From Methanofollis sp. (GTDB lineage: Archaea; Halobacteriota; Methanomicrobia; Methanomicrobiales; Methanofollaceae): a DNA stretch of 5,327 nt. The first letter of the stretch is position 1. Every line of letters begins with the position of its first letter. Made by a program: the position numbers and the translations under genes. Positions 1-4,804 of the stretch are shown piece after piece. The stretch spans positions 407 through 5,733 of the forward strand of contig JAQVHG010000151.1 of the NCBI GenBank assembly GCA_028696365.1, in the 5' to 3' direction. The notes under the pieces are model-generated. The model was given only the letters and a program-made list of their open reading frames with translations. It was not told the origin of the DNA and did not search any database.

Positions 1-1221
1 CTCGGTGATATGGGAGGTGAGGAACTCTTCGGCCTTCGTGCGGAGACGGGCCGCATAGGCGCCGAGGATCTCGGGGACCGCCGTGACGACCTCGTCCCTC
101 TGCACCGACATCTTCTCGCCGTCCCTCGTCGCGGCGACGACTGTCCCGGCGTCCAGATCACGCGGCCCGACCTCGACCCGCATGGGCACGCCATGCATCT
201 CCCAATGATAGTACTTCGCCCCCGGACGCATATCCCTGGTATCGATCCGCACCCTCAGGCCTGAATCTTCGAGCTCGGCTTTCAACGCCTCGGCCGCCGC
301 AAGCACCTCTTCGGCACGCTTCTTCATGATGATCGGGATGACAACCACCTGGACCGGGGCCACCTTCGGCGGGAGGACCAGGCCCTTGTCGTCGCCGTGG
401 ACCCCGATCGTCGCTGCAATGCACCGCTCAGAGATCCCGTAGCACGTCTGGTAGACATACTGCTGCTGCCCCTCGGCGTCCTCGTAGGTGATCTCGAAGG
501 TCTTTGAGAAGTGGTCGCCGAGGTGGTGGACCGTCCCAATCTGGAGCGTCCGGCCGTCAGGCATCAGGGCATCGACGGCCATCGTGTAGTCAGCGCCAGG
601 GAACTTGTCCCAGTCTGGCCGGCGCGAGATGGTGATCGGGATGCAGAGGTCGTCGTAGAACCGGGTGTACAGCGCAAGCGCCTTCTCCACCTGCTCGGCC
701 GCCTCGTCCCAGGTGGCATGAGCGGTGTGGGCCTCCTTGAACGAGGTGATCTCGCGCAGACGGATGAGCGGCCGTGTGTGCTTGGTCTCGTACCTGAAGG
801 TGTTGACGATCTGATAGACCTTCAGCGGGAGGTCGGCATGCGACCTGATCCAGAGGGCGAACATCGGGTAGATTGAGGTCTCGCTCGTCGGCCGCAGGGC
901 CAGGGGGACCTCGAGTTCAGAGAGACCACCATGAGTGACCCAGTAGACCTCGTCCTCGAACCCCTTGATGTGCTCGGCCTCTTTCATGAACTCGGTCTTC
1001 GGAATGAGAAGCGGGAAGAGTGTCTCCTCATGCCCGGTGCCGTCGAGGAGGGCGCGGAGGATGGCATAGGTCTGCCGCCGCAGCCCAAACCCGAAGGGAT
1101 ACCAGACATACAGCCCCTTGACCGGGTAGCGGACGTCCATGATCTCCGCCCGCCAGAGCACGTCATTATACCATGCCGAAAAGTCAGATTTTGGTGGGAG
1201 TGAACCGCTCTCTTCTTCCAT
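1..1221 (-). CDS. proS: Prolyl-tRNA synthetase, archaeal type (C-terminus cut off by window edge)
   Basis: Class II aminoacyl-tRNA synthetase that attaches proline to tRNA-Pro in the cytoplasm. Translating the minus strand from the ATG at 1221 gives 407 codons open to the window edge. The start MEEESGSLPPKSDFSAWYND leads into VRYPVKGLYVWYPFGFGLR (residues 30-48). Family marks follow: the motif 1 region LFPLLIPKTEF (68-78), RPTSET (110-115), motif 2 FRYETKHTRPLIRLREI (142-158), and the motif 3 region CYGISERCIAATIGVHGDD (260-278). The anticodon-binding domain runs from about 289 (PVQVVVIPI) to 390 and includes VGPRDL (351-356). There is no bacterial-type editing insert between motifs 2 and 3, as in the archaeal/eukaryotic form. 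That form is usually about 480 residues, so roughly 70 C-terminal residues lie beyond position 1. It is the last visible gene of the leftward operon, 9 nt after the SpoIIM-like gene. Identification is secure. Confidence 0.97.
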   Translation of the reverse strand, partial: MEEESGSLPPKSDFSAWYNDVLWRAEIMDVRYPVKGLYVWYPFGFGLRRQTYAILRALLDGTGHEETLFPLLIPKTEFMKEAEHIKGFEDEVYWVTHGGLSELEVPLALRPTSETSIYPMFALWIRSHADLPLKVYQIVNTFRYETKHTRPLIRLREITSFKEAHTAHATWDEAAEQVEKALALYTRFYDDLCIPITISRRPDWDKFPGADYTMAVDALMPDGRTLQIGTVHHLGDHFSKTFEITYEDAEGQQQYVYQTCYGISERCIAATIGVHGDDKGLVLPPKVAPVQVVVIPIIMKKRAEEVLAAAEALKAELEDSGLRVRIDTRDMRPGAKYYHWEMHGVPMRVEVGPRDLDAGTVVAATRDGEKMSVQRDEVVTAVPEILGAYAARLRTKAEEFLTSHITE

Positions 1222-1227
1222 TAGGGT

Positions 1228-1232
1228 ACCTC
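1228..1232 (-). promoter_or_regulatory. Ribosome binding site of proS, overlapping the upstream stop codon
   Basis: On the minus strand GAGGT sits 6 nt before the proS ATG and shares bases with the TGA stop of the SpoIIM-like gene (TTTGAGGTACCCTAATG). This supports the ATG at 1221 as the proS start and suggests that translation of the two genes is coupled on one mRNA. Confidence 0.7.
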
Positions 1233-1803
1233 AAATCACTATCTGTAGGAGCGCAGGCGTAATAAATCCCTCTATAATAGCCGCCACGACGAGAAGAGGG
1301 ACGACAATACGGAGAAATTGCCCCCCCATTCTGGTAGCCTCGGCCACGGCGTCACCCCGGCCCATCAGTTCGGTCACCAGCGCCATGGCCAGGGCAAGTC
1401 CGAGAGCGCCTGAGATGAAGATCGCAGGGAGCTCGAAGATCCCGTGAGGGGCAAGCCCCGCCGCCAGACCAAGCGGCCCGATAACATCTTTGATCTCGTT
1501 GACAAAGATGCCGATGACCAAGCCGTTGGAGAGGAGGATGAAGATCGTGAGCAACCCGAAGGTCGCCCCTCCAAGGAAGAGGATCACACAGGCCTGGAGG
1601 TTGTTGAGAAAGATCTTTGCGGCGAGCATGAGAGATGAGTCGTCGGCGACCTGGCTGAAGACCCCCTCGGTCACCGTCTCCATCAGGGTCTGGGCCGCAG
1701 GGTCGCCTGAGGCCGCAAGATAATACCCAGCCACGCCTCCCCCAAAAAAGATGAGGAGGGTGGCGGCCAGGGAGAGGAGGAAGACACGCTTAGACTTAAA
1801 CAT
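1231..1803 (-). CDS. SpoIIM/DUF95-family integral membrane protein
   Basis: A 190-residue membrane protein of the family named after Bacillus stage II sporulation protein M. Archaeal members have no known sporulation role and their function is not established. Hydrophobic spans lie at about 8-30, 70-103, 122-147 and 164-188. Recognisable family marks are FLNN (65-68), the glycine-rich GGATFGLLTIFILLSNGL (78-95), APHGIFELPAIFISGALG (118-135) and the closing AAIIEGFITPALL (174-186). The PHGxxELPAI motif is the most diagnostic. The length fits the short archaeal form. The ATG at 1803 lies inside the end of the DUF63 gene, with an 8-nt overlap (ATGTTTAA), implying translational coupling, and proS follows after 9 nt. 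The pairing with DUF63 suggests a shared membrane task, which is inference. Family assignment is confident; function is unknown. Confidence 0.9.
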   Translation of the reverse strand: MFKSKRVFLLSLAATLLIFFGGGVAGYYLAASGDPAAQTLMETVTEGVFSQVADDSSLMLAAKIFLNNLQACVILFLGGATFGLLTIFILLSNGLVIGIFVNEIKDVIGPLGLAAGLAPHGIFELPAIFISGALGLALAMALVTELMGRGDAVAEATRMGGQFLRIVVPLLVVAAIIEGFITPALLQIVI

Positions 1804-2641
1804 AGAGCACCATCCGCATCAGGTCCCTGATCCCTGGCGCCATCCCAACGATGATCATCGCAAGCAGAACCAGGTGCCAGAAGGCCGGGCTCCCCTCCTT
1901 ACGATAGAGTTCGAGGATGTAGATCGCCGGGACGATCACTGCCAGTTTCAGGAGGAACATTGAGAAGGCCGTCCCGGTCAACTCGATGAGATGGGATCCG
2001 ACGACATGCTGTTCCACATAGTGGAGGGGATGGAGGTCAATCCCAAAGCTCGTGGCACTCGCATCAAGCATATGCCCGAAGATGAGGAGTTTGTACAGGG
2101 GTTCGGAGACATACTCCCATCCGGCAAAATACCGCAGGGCACCCCAGACCGCGGCCGTCGAGACGACCGCCATCAGCGGGATGACCGTGAGGACGACGAG
2201 GTCGATCTGGGTATGCGTCGCCCCCCAATAGATCAGGAGGAGGAACGACGCCACCGAGAGAACGATCCCGGTCCAGGCATAGGGCCTAGTGTAGTCCGCA
2301 ACCACGCCTTTGAGTTCGAGAAGACGGGAGAGGAAGAGGGTCCCAGCCGTGATAAAGAAGATCACGAAGAATATGAGCGGGGTGATCAGCAGGAACCTGG
2401 CGTCAGAGGTGATCATCCCGGTGTCCTCAACTACTCGCAGGAGTCCGCCGAGCACGACGAACGGGATGGTGGAGAGGACGAACTTCCGGTCCACCGTGAT
2501 CCCAAACCGCTGGAGCCCCCGGTAGACTAGATAAACCGCGATGATCAGGATGATCGCATAAGTCAGCGTATCGACGATCGTATACGCCTCGCCGTACCTG
2601 ATCGGATCGATGTAATATTTGTAGATGAAGTCCCTAATCAT
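1796..2641 (-). CDS. DUF63-family polytopic membrane protein
   Basis: A 281-residue integral membrane protein of the archaeal DUF63 family; no function is known. It opens MIRDFIYKYYIDPIRYG, the family's usual N-terminal signature. Roughly seven or eight hydrophobic spans follow, at about 27-44, 55-70, 86-104, 124-140, 150-168, 183-195, 225-245 and 256-272. The best-marked part is FGHMLDASATSFGID (188-202), then HYVEQHVVGSHLIE (207-220), which holds several His, Asp and Glu residues next to membrane spans and looks like a functional or metal site (inference). I chose the ATG at 2641 over an in-frame TTG at 2653, because the family signature starts there and the TTG would overlap the egsA start. 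It is the first gene of the leftward operon, overlaps the SpoIIM-like gene by 8 nt, and probably has a very short mRNA leader. Confidence 0.9.
   Translation of the reverse strand: MIRDFIYKYYIDPIRYGEAYTIVDTLTYAIILIIAVYLVYRGLQRFGITVDRKFVLSTIPFVVLGGLLRVVEDTGMITSDARFLLITPLIFFVIFFITAGTLFLSRLLELKGVVADYTRPYAWTGIVLSVASFLLLIYWGATHTQIDLVVLTVIPLMAVVSTAAVWGALRYFAGWEYVSEPLYKLLIFGHMLDASATSFGIDLHPLHYVEQHVVGSHLIELTGTAFSMFLLKLAVIVPAIYILELYRKEGSPAFWHLVLLAMIIVGMAPGIRDLMRMVLYV
2613..2620 (+). promoter_or_regulatory. Candidate TATA box for egsA, inside the DUF63 coding region
   Basis: The AT-rich core TAATATTT (within TGTAATATTTG) is centred about 27 nt upstream of position 2643. With archaeal TATA-to-start spacing, transcription would begin near 2643 and leave a leader of about 10 nt before the egsA ATG. 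It overlies the Lys-Tyr-Tyr codons 8-10 of the DUF63 gene. The call rests on position and base composition only, and no clear upstream BRE was recognised. Confidence 0.45.
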
Positions 2642-2643
2642 CT

Positions 2644-2649
2644 GTGATC
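2644..2649 (+). promoter_or_regulatory. Ribosome binding site of egsA
   Basis: GTGATC, complementary to part of the 16S rRNA 3' end (the GGTGATC portion of the extended Shine-Dalgarno), lies 3 nt before the ATG at 2653. Given how close this part of the sequence normally sits to a start codon, it favours the ATG at 2653 over the in-frame GTG at 2644, which is itself part of the site. Confidence 0.5.
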
Positions 2650-2652
2650 TCA

Positions 2653-3735
2653 ATGGGCGGAGAGGATATTAAAGTACTCAGGGAGAAGGTCTTTGACAAG
2701 TCCAAGTGGATGCAGCTCCCGCGTGACGTCCTTGTCGGGCATAACATGCTCGACGAACTCCCCTCCGTCTGCCAGGACCTGGGGCTTGGGAGACATGCCC
2801 TGCTCATCACTGGTGAACGGACCAGGGAGATCGCAGGCAACCGGATCGCCGCACTCCTGGAAGAGCGGTGCGAGGTGACTACCTTTCTCGTCCACACCGG
2901 TTCACTCGACGAGATCGCGACCGCCGAGAAGTGCGGGGCTGGGGCCGACTTTGTCATCGGTGCCGGCGGCGGGCGGGTCATCGACACTGCGAAGATCGTC
3001 TCGTACAATCTTGACCGTCAGTTCATCTCGGTCCCGACGGCTGGGGCCCATGACGGGATCGCCTCGGCACGGGCATCGATCCCGACACCAAAAGGGAGTG
3101 TCTCGCTCGACGCCCACCCCCCGATCGCCGTCGTCGCCGACACTGCGATCATCGCCGCCGCACCTCCACGCCTCCTTGCTGCGGGGTGTGCCGATATTAT
3201 CTCCAACTATACCGCGATCCTAGACTGGGAACTTGCTCACCGCCTCAGGGGTGACGCCGTCTCAGAGTACGCAATGGCCCTCTCGAAGATGACAGCCGAG
3301 ATCATCGTGAAGAACACTGGAGTGATCAGTGCCAGGACCGAGGAGAGCGCATGGATCGTGATGAAGGCCCTCGTCTCTTCAGGGGTGGCGATGTCCATCG
3401 CCGGGTCGTCGAGGCCGGCGAGTGGGGGCGAGCACAAGTTCTCCCATGCCCTCGACCGCCTCGTCCCTGGGCAGGCGCTCCACGGGGAGCAGTGCGGGGT
3501 CGGGGCGATCATGACGATGTACCTCCACGGCGGGGACTGGCGGTGGATCAGGGACTCGCTCAAGAGGCTCGGGGCGCCGACGACCCCGGCAGAACTCGGG
3601 ATCGATGACGAGATCGCAGTCGAGGCTCTCCTTGAAGCCAGAGATATCAGACCAGAGCGGTTCACGATCCTGGACATGGGCCTCTCCAGAGAGAGTGCCA
3701 GGCGGCTTGTCAGGATGCTCTACGAGGAGGAATGA
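2653..3735 (+). CDS. egsA: sn-Glycerol-1-phosphate dehydrogenase [NAD(P)+]
   Basis: Reduces dihydroxyacetone phosphate to sn-glycerol 1-phosphate with NAD(P)H in the cytoplasm, supplying the backbone of archaeal ether lipids. From the ATG at 2653 it has 360 residues, a normal length. Marks, in order: FDKSKWMQLPRDVLVGH near the N-terminus (14-30), the dinucleotide-binding VIGAGGGRVIDTAK (101-114), SVPTAGAHDGIASARASI (126-143), CADIISNYTAILDW (179-192), SGGEHKFSHALD (257-268) and LHGEQCGVGAIMTMYLHG (276-293). By family knowledge the metal site uses Asp and His residues of the last three motifs; the likely ligands here are D181, H261 and H277. Many relatives read TAASHDG where this one has TAGAHDG. 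It diverges from the DUF63 gene with 11 nt between ATGs and is followed 6 nt later by the UPF0179 gene, its probable operon partner. Identification is secure. Confidence 0.96.
   Translation: MGGEDIKVLREKVFDKSKWMQLPRDVLVGHNMLDELPSVCQDLGLGRHALLITGERTREIAGNRIAALLEERCEVTTFLVHTGSLDEIATAEKCGAGADFVIGAGGGRVIDTAKIVSYNLDRQFISVPTAGAHDGIASARASIPTPKGSVSLDAHPPIAVVADTAIIAAAPPRLLAAGCADIISNYTAILDWELAHRLRGDAVSEYAMALSKMTAEIIVKNTGVISARTEESAWIVMKALVSSGVAMSIAGSSRPASGGEHKFSHALDRLVPGQALHGEQCGVGAIMTMYLHGGDWRWIRDSLKRLGAPTTPAELGIDDEIAVEALLEARDIRPERFTILDMGLSRESARRLVRMLYEEE
2666..2673 (-). promoter_or_regulatory. Candidate TATA box for the DUF63-SpoIIM-proS operon, inside egsA
   Basis: On the minus strand TTTAATAT (within ACTTTAATATCC) is centred about 26-27 nt upstream of position 2643. 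Transcription starting there would give a nearly leaderless mRNA for the DUF63 gene, whose ATG begins at 2641. That fits the weak Shine-Dalgarno match in front of that gene. The box overlies codons 5-7 (Asp-Ile-Lys) of egsA. The call rests on position and base composition only. Confidence 0.4.
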
Positions 3736-3737
3736 GG
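3734..3737 (+). promoter_or_regulatory. Ribosome binding site of the UPF0179 gene
   Basis: GAGG overlaps the egsA TGA stop and ends 4 nt before the ATG at 3742. A second GAGGAGG run lies just upstream inside the last egsA codons. Both support the ATG at 3742 and coupled translation with egsA. Confidence 0.5.
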
Positions 3738-3741
3738 ATCA

Positions 3742-4197
3742 ATGGCCAAACCAAAAGCAAAAGTGACCCTTATCGGGACGTGTCTCGCGGAGATTGGACT
3801 TGAATTTATATATGAGGGAGAGGCGACCGAGTGCCAGAACTGCAAGATCTGGAAGGTCTGCCACAACCTCAAGCCAGGAAAAAAATATCAGGTGGTGGCG
3901 GTCAGGCCAAACACCAAACAGGACTGTGCCGTGCACAAGGACGGGATCTGTGCGGTCGAGGTGATCGAGGCCCCGGTCACTGCGCTCATCCCGGCCGACC
4001 GGGCTATCCTCAACTCGAGTCTTCACTTCGAGTCACCCTGCACGAGGAGCGGGTGCCGAAGTTATCATCTCTGTCATCCTGACGGGATCATCGAGGGTGA
4101 GAAGTATATGGTTGCCAAGGTGCTTGGCAGCGGTCCTGACATCTGCGAGAAGGGGCAGAACCTCAAACTCGTCGAACTGAAACCAGCAGGGGCTTGA
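3742..4197 (+). CDS. UPF0179-family cysteine-rich protein of unknown function
   Basis: A 151-residue soluble protein recognised as the archaeal UPF0179 family from VTLIGTCLAEIGLEFIYEGE (8-27) and the cysteine pattern that follows. It has ten cysteines: C14, C31, C34, C40, C62, C70, C100, C105, C111 and C135. The group CxxCx5C (31/34/40) with C62, and the second group Cx4Cx5C (100/105/111) with C135, look like two four-ligand sites for zinc or an iron-sulfur cluster. That is inference from spacing, as no biochemical role is known to me. It has no signal peptide or membrane span. The gene starts 6 nt after egsA on the same strand, so the two are very probably co-transcribed. Because it follows a housekeeping lipid gene, co-expression alone says little about its job. 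Family call is confident; function is unknown. Confidence 0.92.
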   Translation: MAKPKAKVTLIGTCLAEIGLEFIYEGEATECQNCKIWKVCHNLKPGKKYQVVAVRPNTKQDCAVHKDGICAVEVIEAPVTALIPADRAILNSSLHFESPCTRSGCRSYHLCHPDGIIEGEKYMVAKVLGSGPDICEKGQNLKLVELKPAGA

Positions 4198-4204
4198 TAA
4201 CAGA

Positions 4205-4209
4205 TTTTT
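4205..4209 (+). terminator. Possible T-run terminator of the egsA-UPF0179 operon
   Basis: A run of five T (CAGATTTTTC) begins 8 nt after the UPF0179 stop codon. Archaeal RNA polymerase often stops at short T-runs without a hairpin. The run is short and there is no second run close by, so the call is weak. Confidence 0.3.
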
Positions 4210-4217
4210 CATATCCT

Positions 4218-4332
4218 GAGCATATCCCAAAACACTCTTTGGGTGAACATCTCCTCGAACCGAATCACTTCCATCTAGGGATTCTGAACCCTATCCTCGA
4301 CTGGGGTACTTGCTGCCCCCCAGAACCCCCGC
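4218..4332 (-). repeat. Outer repeat arm, left copy
   Basis: Read on the minus strand it runs from GCGGGGG to GATATGCTC and matches the right copy at 4520-4634 in 88 of 115 positions with no gap. Best-kept blocks are AGTCGAGGA, TTCGAGGA and the terminal 15 nt. It contains its own hairpin with arms CTGGGG and CCCCAG (plus-strand 4301-4323). Confidence 0.85.
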
Positions 4333-4413
4333 TGATGAAGAGTGACGGGGACCGCACCCTCTCGGCATGGTCATTCTGCAACTGCAATCTTCCCGACCTA
4401 ATCGCAATCCTGG
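4333..4413 (-). repeat. Inner repeat segment, left copy
   Basis: On the minus strand it begins CCAGGATTGCGATTAGG at 4413. It matches the segments starting at 4443 and 4681 at 18 of 25 positions each over the first 25 nt. Later it shares ATGACCAT and CCGTCAC with the 4681 copy in the same order, with small indels between. Confidence 0.65.
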
Positions 4414-4418
4414 GGTCT

Positions 4419-4441
4419 TGGGGGCGAGTGCCGCCCGTCCC
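4419..4441. repeat. Central G/C hairpin of the palindrome
   Basis: GGC-GAGT-GCC (4423-4432), extended by a GGG/CCC stem across a one-base bulge, lies at the exact midpoint of the two outer arms. It would be the tip of a cruciform or of a long hairpin transcript. Confidence 0.55.
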
Positions 4442-4442
4442 A

Positions 4443-4519
4443 CCAGGATGAAAATAAGGCTGGGAAGGCAAAATCGATAAATCTGAAGAGATTATTGTTG
4501 TCCTCGGGCCAATCCTGAT
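4443..4519 (+). repeat. Inner repeat segment, right copy
   Basis: Begins CCAGGATGAAAATAAGG. It matches the direct copy at 4681 in 22 of the first 28 positions and the inverted copy starting at 4413 in 18 of 25. It leads straight into the right outer arm, just as the left inner segment leads into the left outer arm on the other strand. Confidence 0.65.
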
Positions 4520-4634
4520 GCGGAGGGACCGGGGGGCGGCCAGTCCCCCGGTCGAGGAAAGCGTTTAGAATTTCAGGAAGGAAGCACTTCAGTTCGAGGA
4601 AAACTTCAACCCTAGAGAGTTTTGGGATATGCTC
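4520..4634 (+). repeat. Outer repeat arm, right copy
   Basis: Inverted partner of 4218-4332, the same length with no gap. It holds the strongest hairpin in the region (4527-4553) near its start and ends in the 15-nt block shared perfectly with the other arm. Translating the two copies in the frame that stays open in both gives mismatches spread about evenly over codon positions (9, 10 and 8), which argues against a coding origin. Confidence 0.85.
4527..4553. repeat. Perfect 9-bp G/C stem-loop
   Basis: GACCGGGGG and CCCCCGGTC form a perfect 9-bp stem around a 9-nt loop (GCGGCCAGT). The equivalent site in the left arm keeps a shorter stem. A role as a bacterial-type terminator is unlikely: no T-run follows on either strand and archaea do not rely on such hairpins. 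Confidence 0.7.
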
Positions 4635-4660
4635 CTACAGTACCCCGCCAATCACCATAC

Positions 4661-4751
4661 GGGGGTCCGGGGGTGAACCCCCAGGATGACGATAGGACCG
4701 AGAAGGCAGAGAGATGACCATTTGAAGAGGGGTCGGCACGCTCACCGTCAC
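4661..4751 (+). repeat. Third, direct copy of the inner repeat segment with leading hairpin
   Basis: Starts with GGGGGTCCGGGGG, forms a stem GGGGG-TGAA-CCCCC (4669-4682), and continues CCAGGATGACGATAGGACC from 4681. It repeats the 4443 segment in direct orientation at an offset of 238 nt, and shares ATGACCAT (4714-4721) and CCGTCAC (4745-4751) with the left inverted copy. No outer arm follows before the next gene. Confidence 0.7.
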
Positions 4752-4804
4752 AGTAAAACGTCAAGAGCATCTCTACAGATTTCAGATTTTATCCCAGGAT
4801 CACT
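4752..4804. other. Short spacer before the convergent gene
   Basis: AT-richer stretch with no repeat match and no gene. On the minus strand it lies directly downstream of the ADP-ribosylglycohydrolase stop and contains only weak T-runs (for example GTTTTAC), so no terminator is called. Confidence 0.4.

Larger units (their letters stand above)
4218..4634. repeat. Large imperfect palindrome (foldback or MITE-like element)
   Basis: This 417-nt stretch lies between convergent genes and is built as an inverted repeat centred near 4426. Its ends are a perfect 15-nt inverted repeat: GAGCATATCCCAAAA at 4218-4232 and TTTTGGGATATGCTC at 4620-4634. The outer arms (4218-4332 and 4520-4634) align over 115 nt without gaps at 88 matches by hand count. 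The inner arms (about 4333-4413 and 4443-4519) are related but more diverged and contain small indels. The centre forms a short hairpin. There is no credible open reading frame, no transposase and no obvious target-site duplication (flanks ATATCCT and CTACAGT). It could be a degenerate MITE, a pair of inverted intergenic repeats, or a structured RNA locus. Confidence 0.8.

Noticed and set aside
2644..2652. In-frame GTG at 2644 as the egsA start
   Set aside because: The GTG is part of the probable ribosome binding site for the ATG at 2653 and would add only three residues.
2642..2653. In-frame TTG at 2653 as a longer start for the DUF63 protein
   Set aside because: The family signature begins at the ATG at 2641; the TTG would add only four residues and overlap the egsA start codon.
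3030..3060. TAGAHDG in place of the more usual TAASHDG in EgsA as a possible activity change
   Set aside because: The His-Asp-Gly core is intact and the change is small and conservative; without an alignment it cannot be called significant.
4194..4451. 85-codon open frame on the plus strand beginning TTG just at the UPF0179 stop
   Set aside because: It lies wholly over the inverted repeat, has a poor start, no Shine-Dalgarno and no family I recognise. The matching frame in the other repeat copy diverges evenly at all codon positions.
4265..4471. 68-codon open frame on the minus strand
   Set aside because: TTG start and low-complexity Gly/Pro-rich product from the G/C runs of the repeat; the frame is interrupted by a stop within the left outer arm.
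4527..4553. Rho-independent terminator
   Set aside because: The stem is strong but no T-run follows on either strand, it lies over 300 nt past the UPF0179 stop, and it is part of a repeated element.
4198..4804. CRISPR array
   Set aside because: Repeats are long, few, degenerate and in both orientations, with no regular short repeat-spacer pattern.
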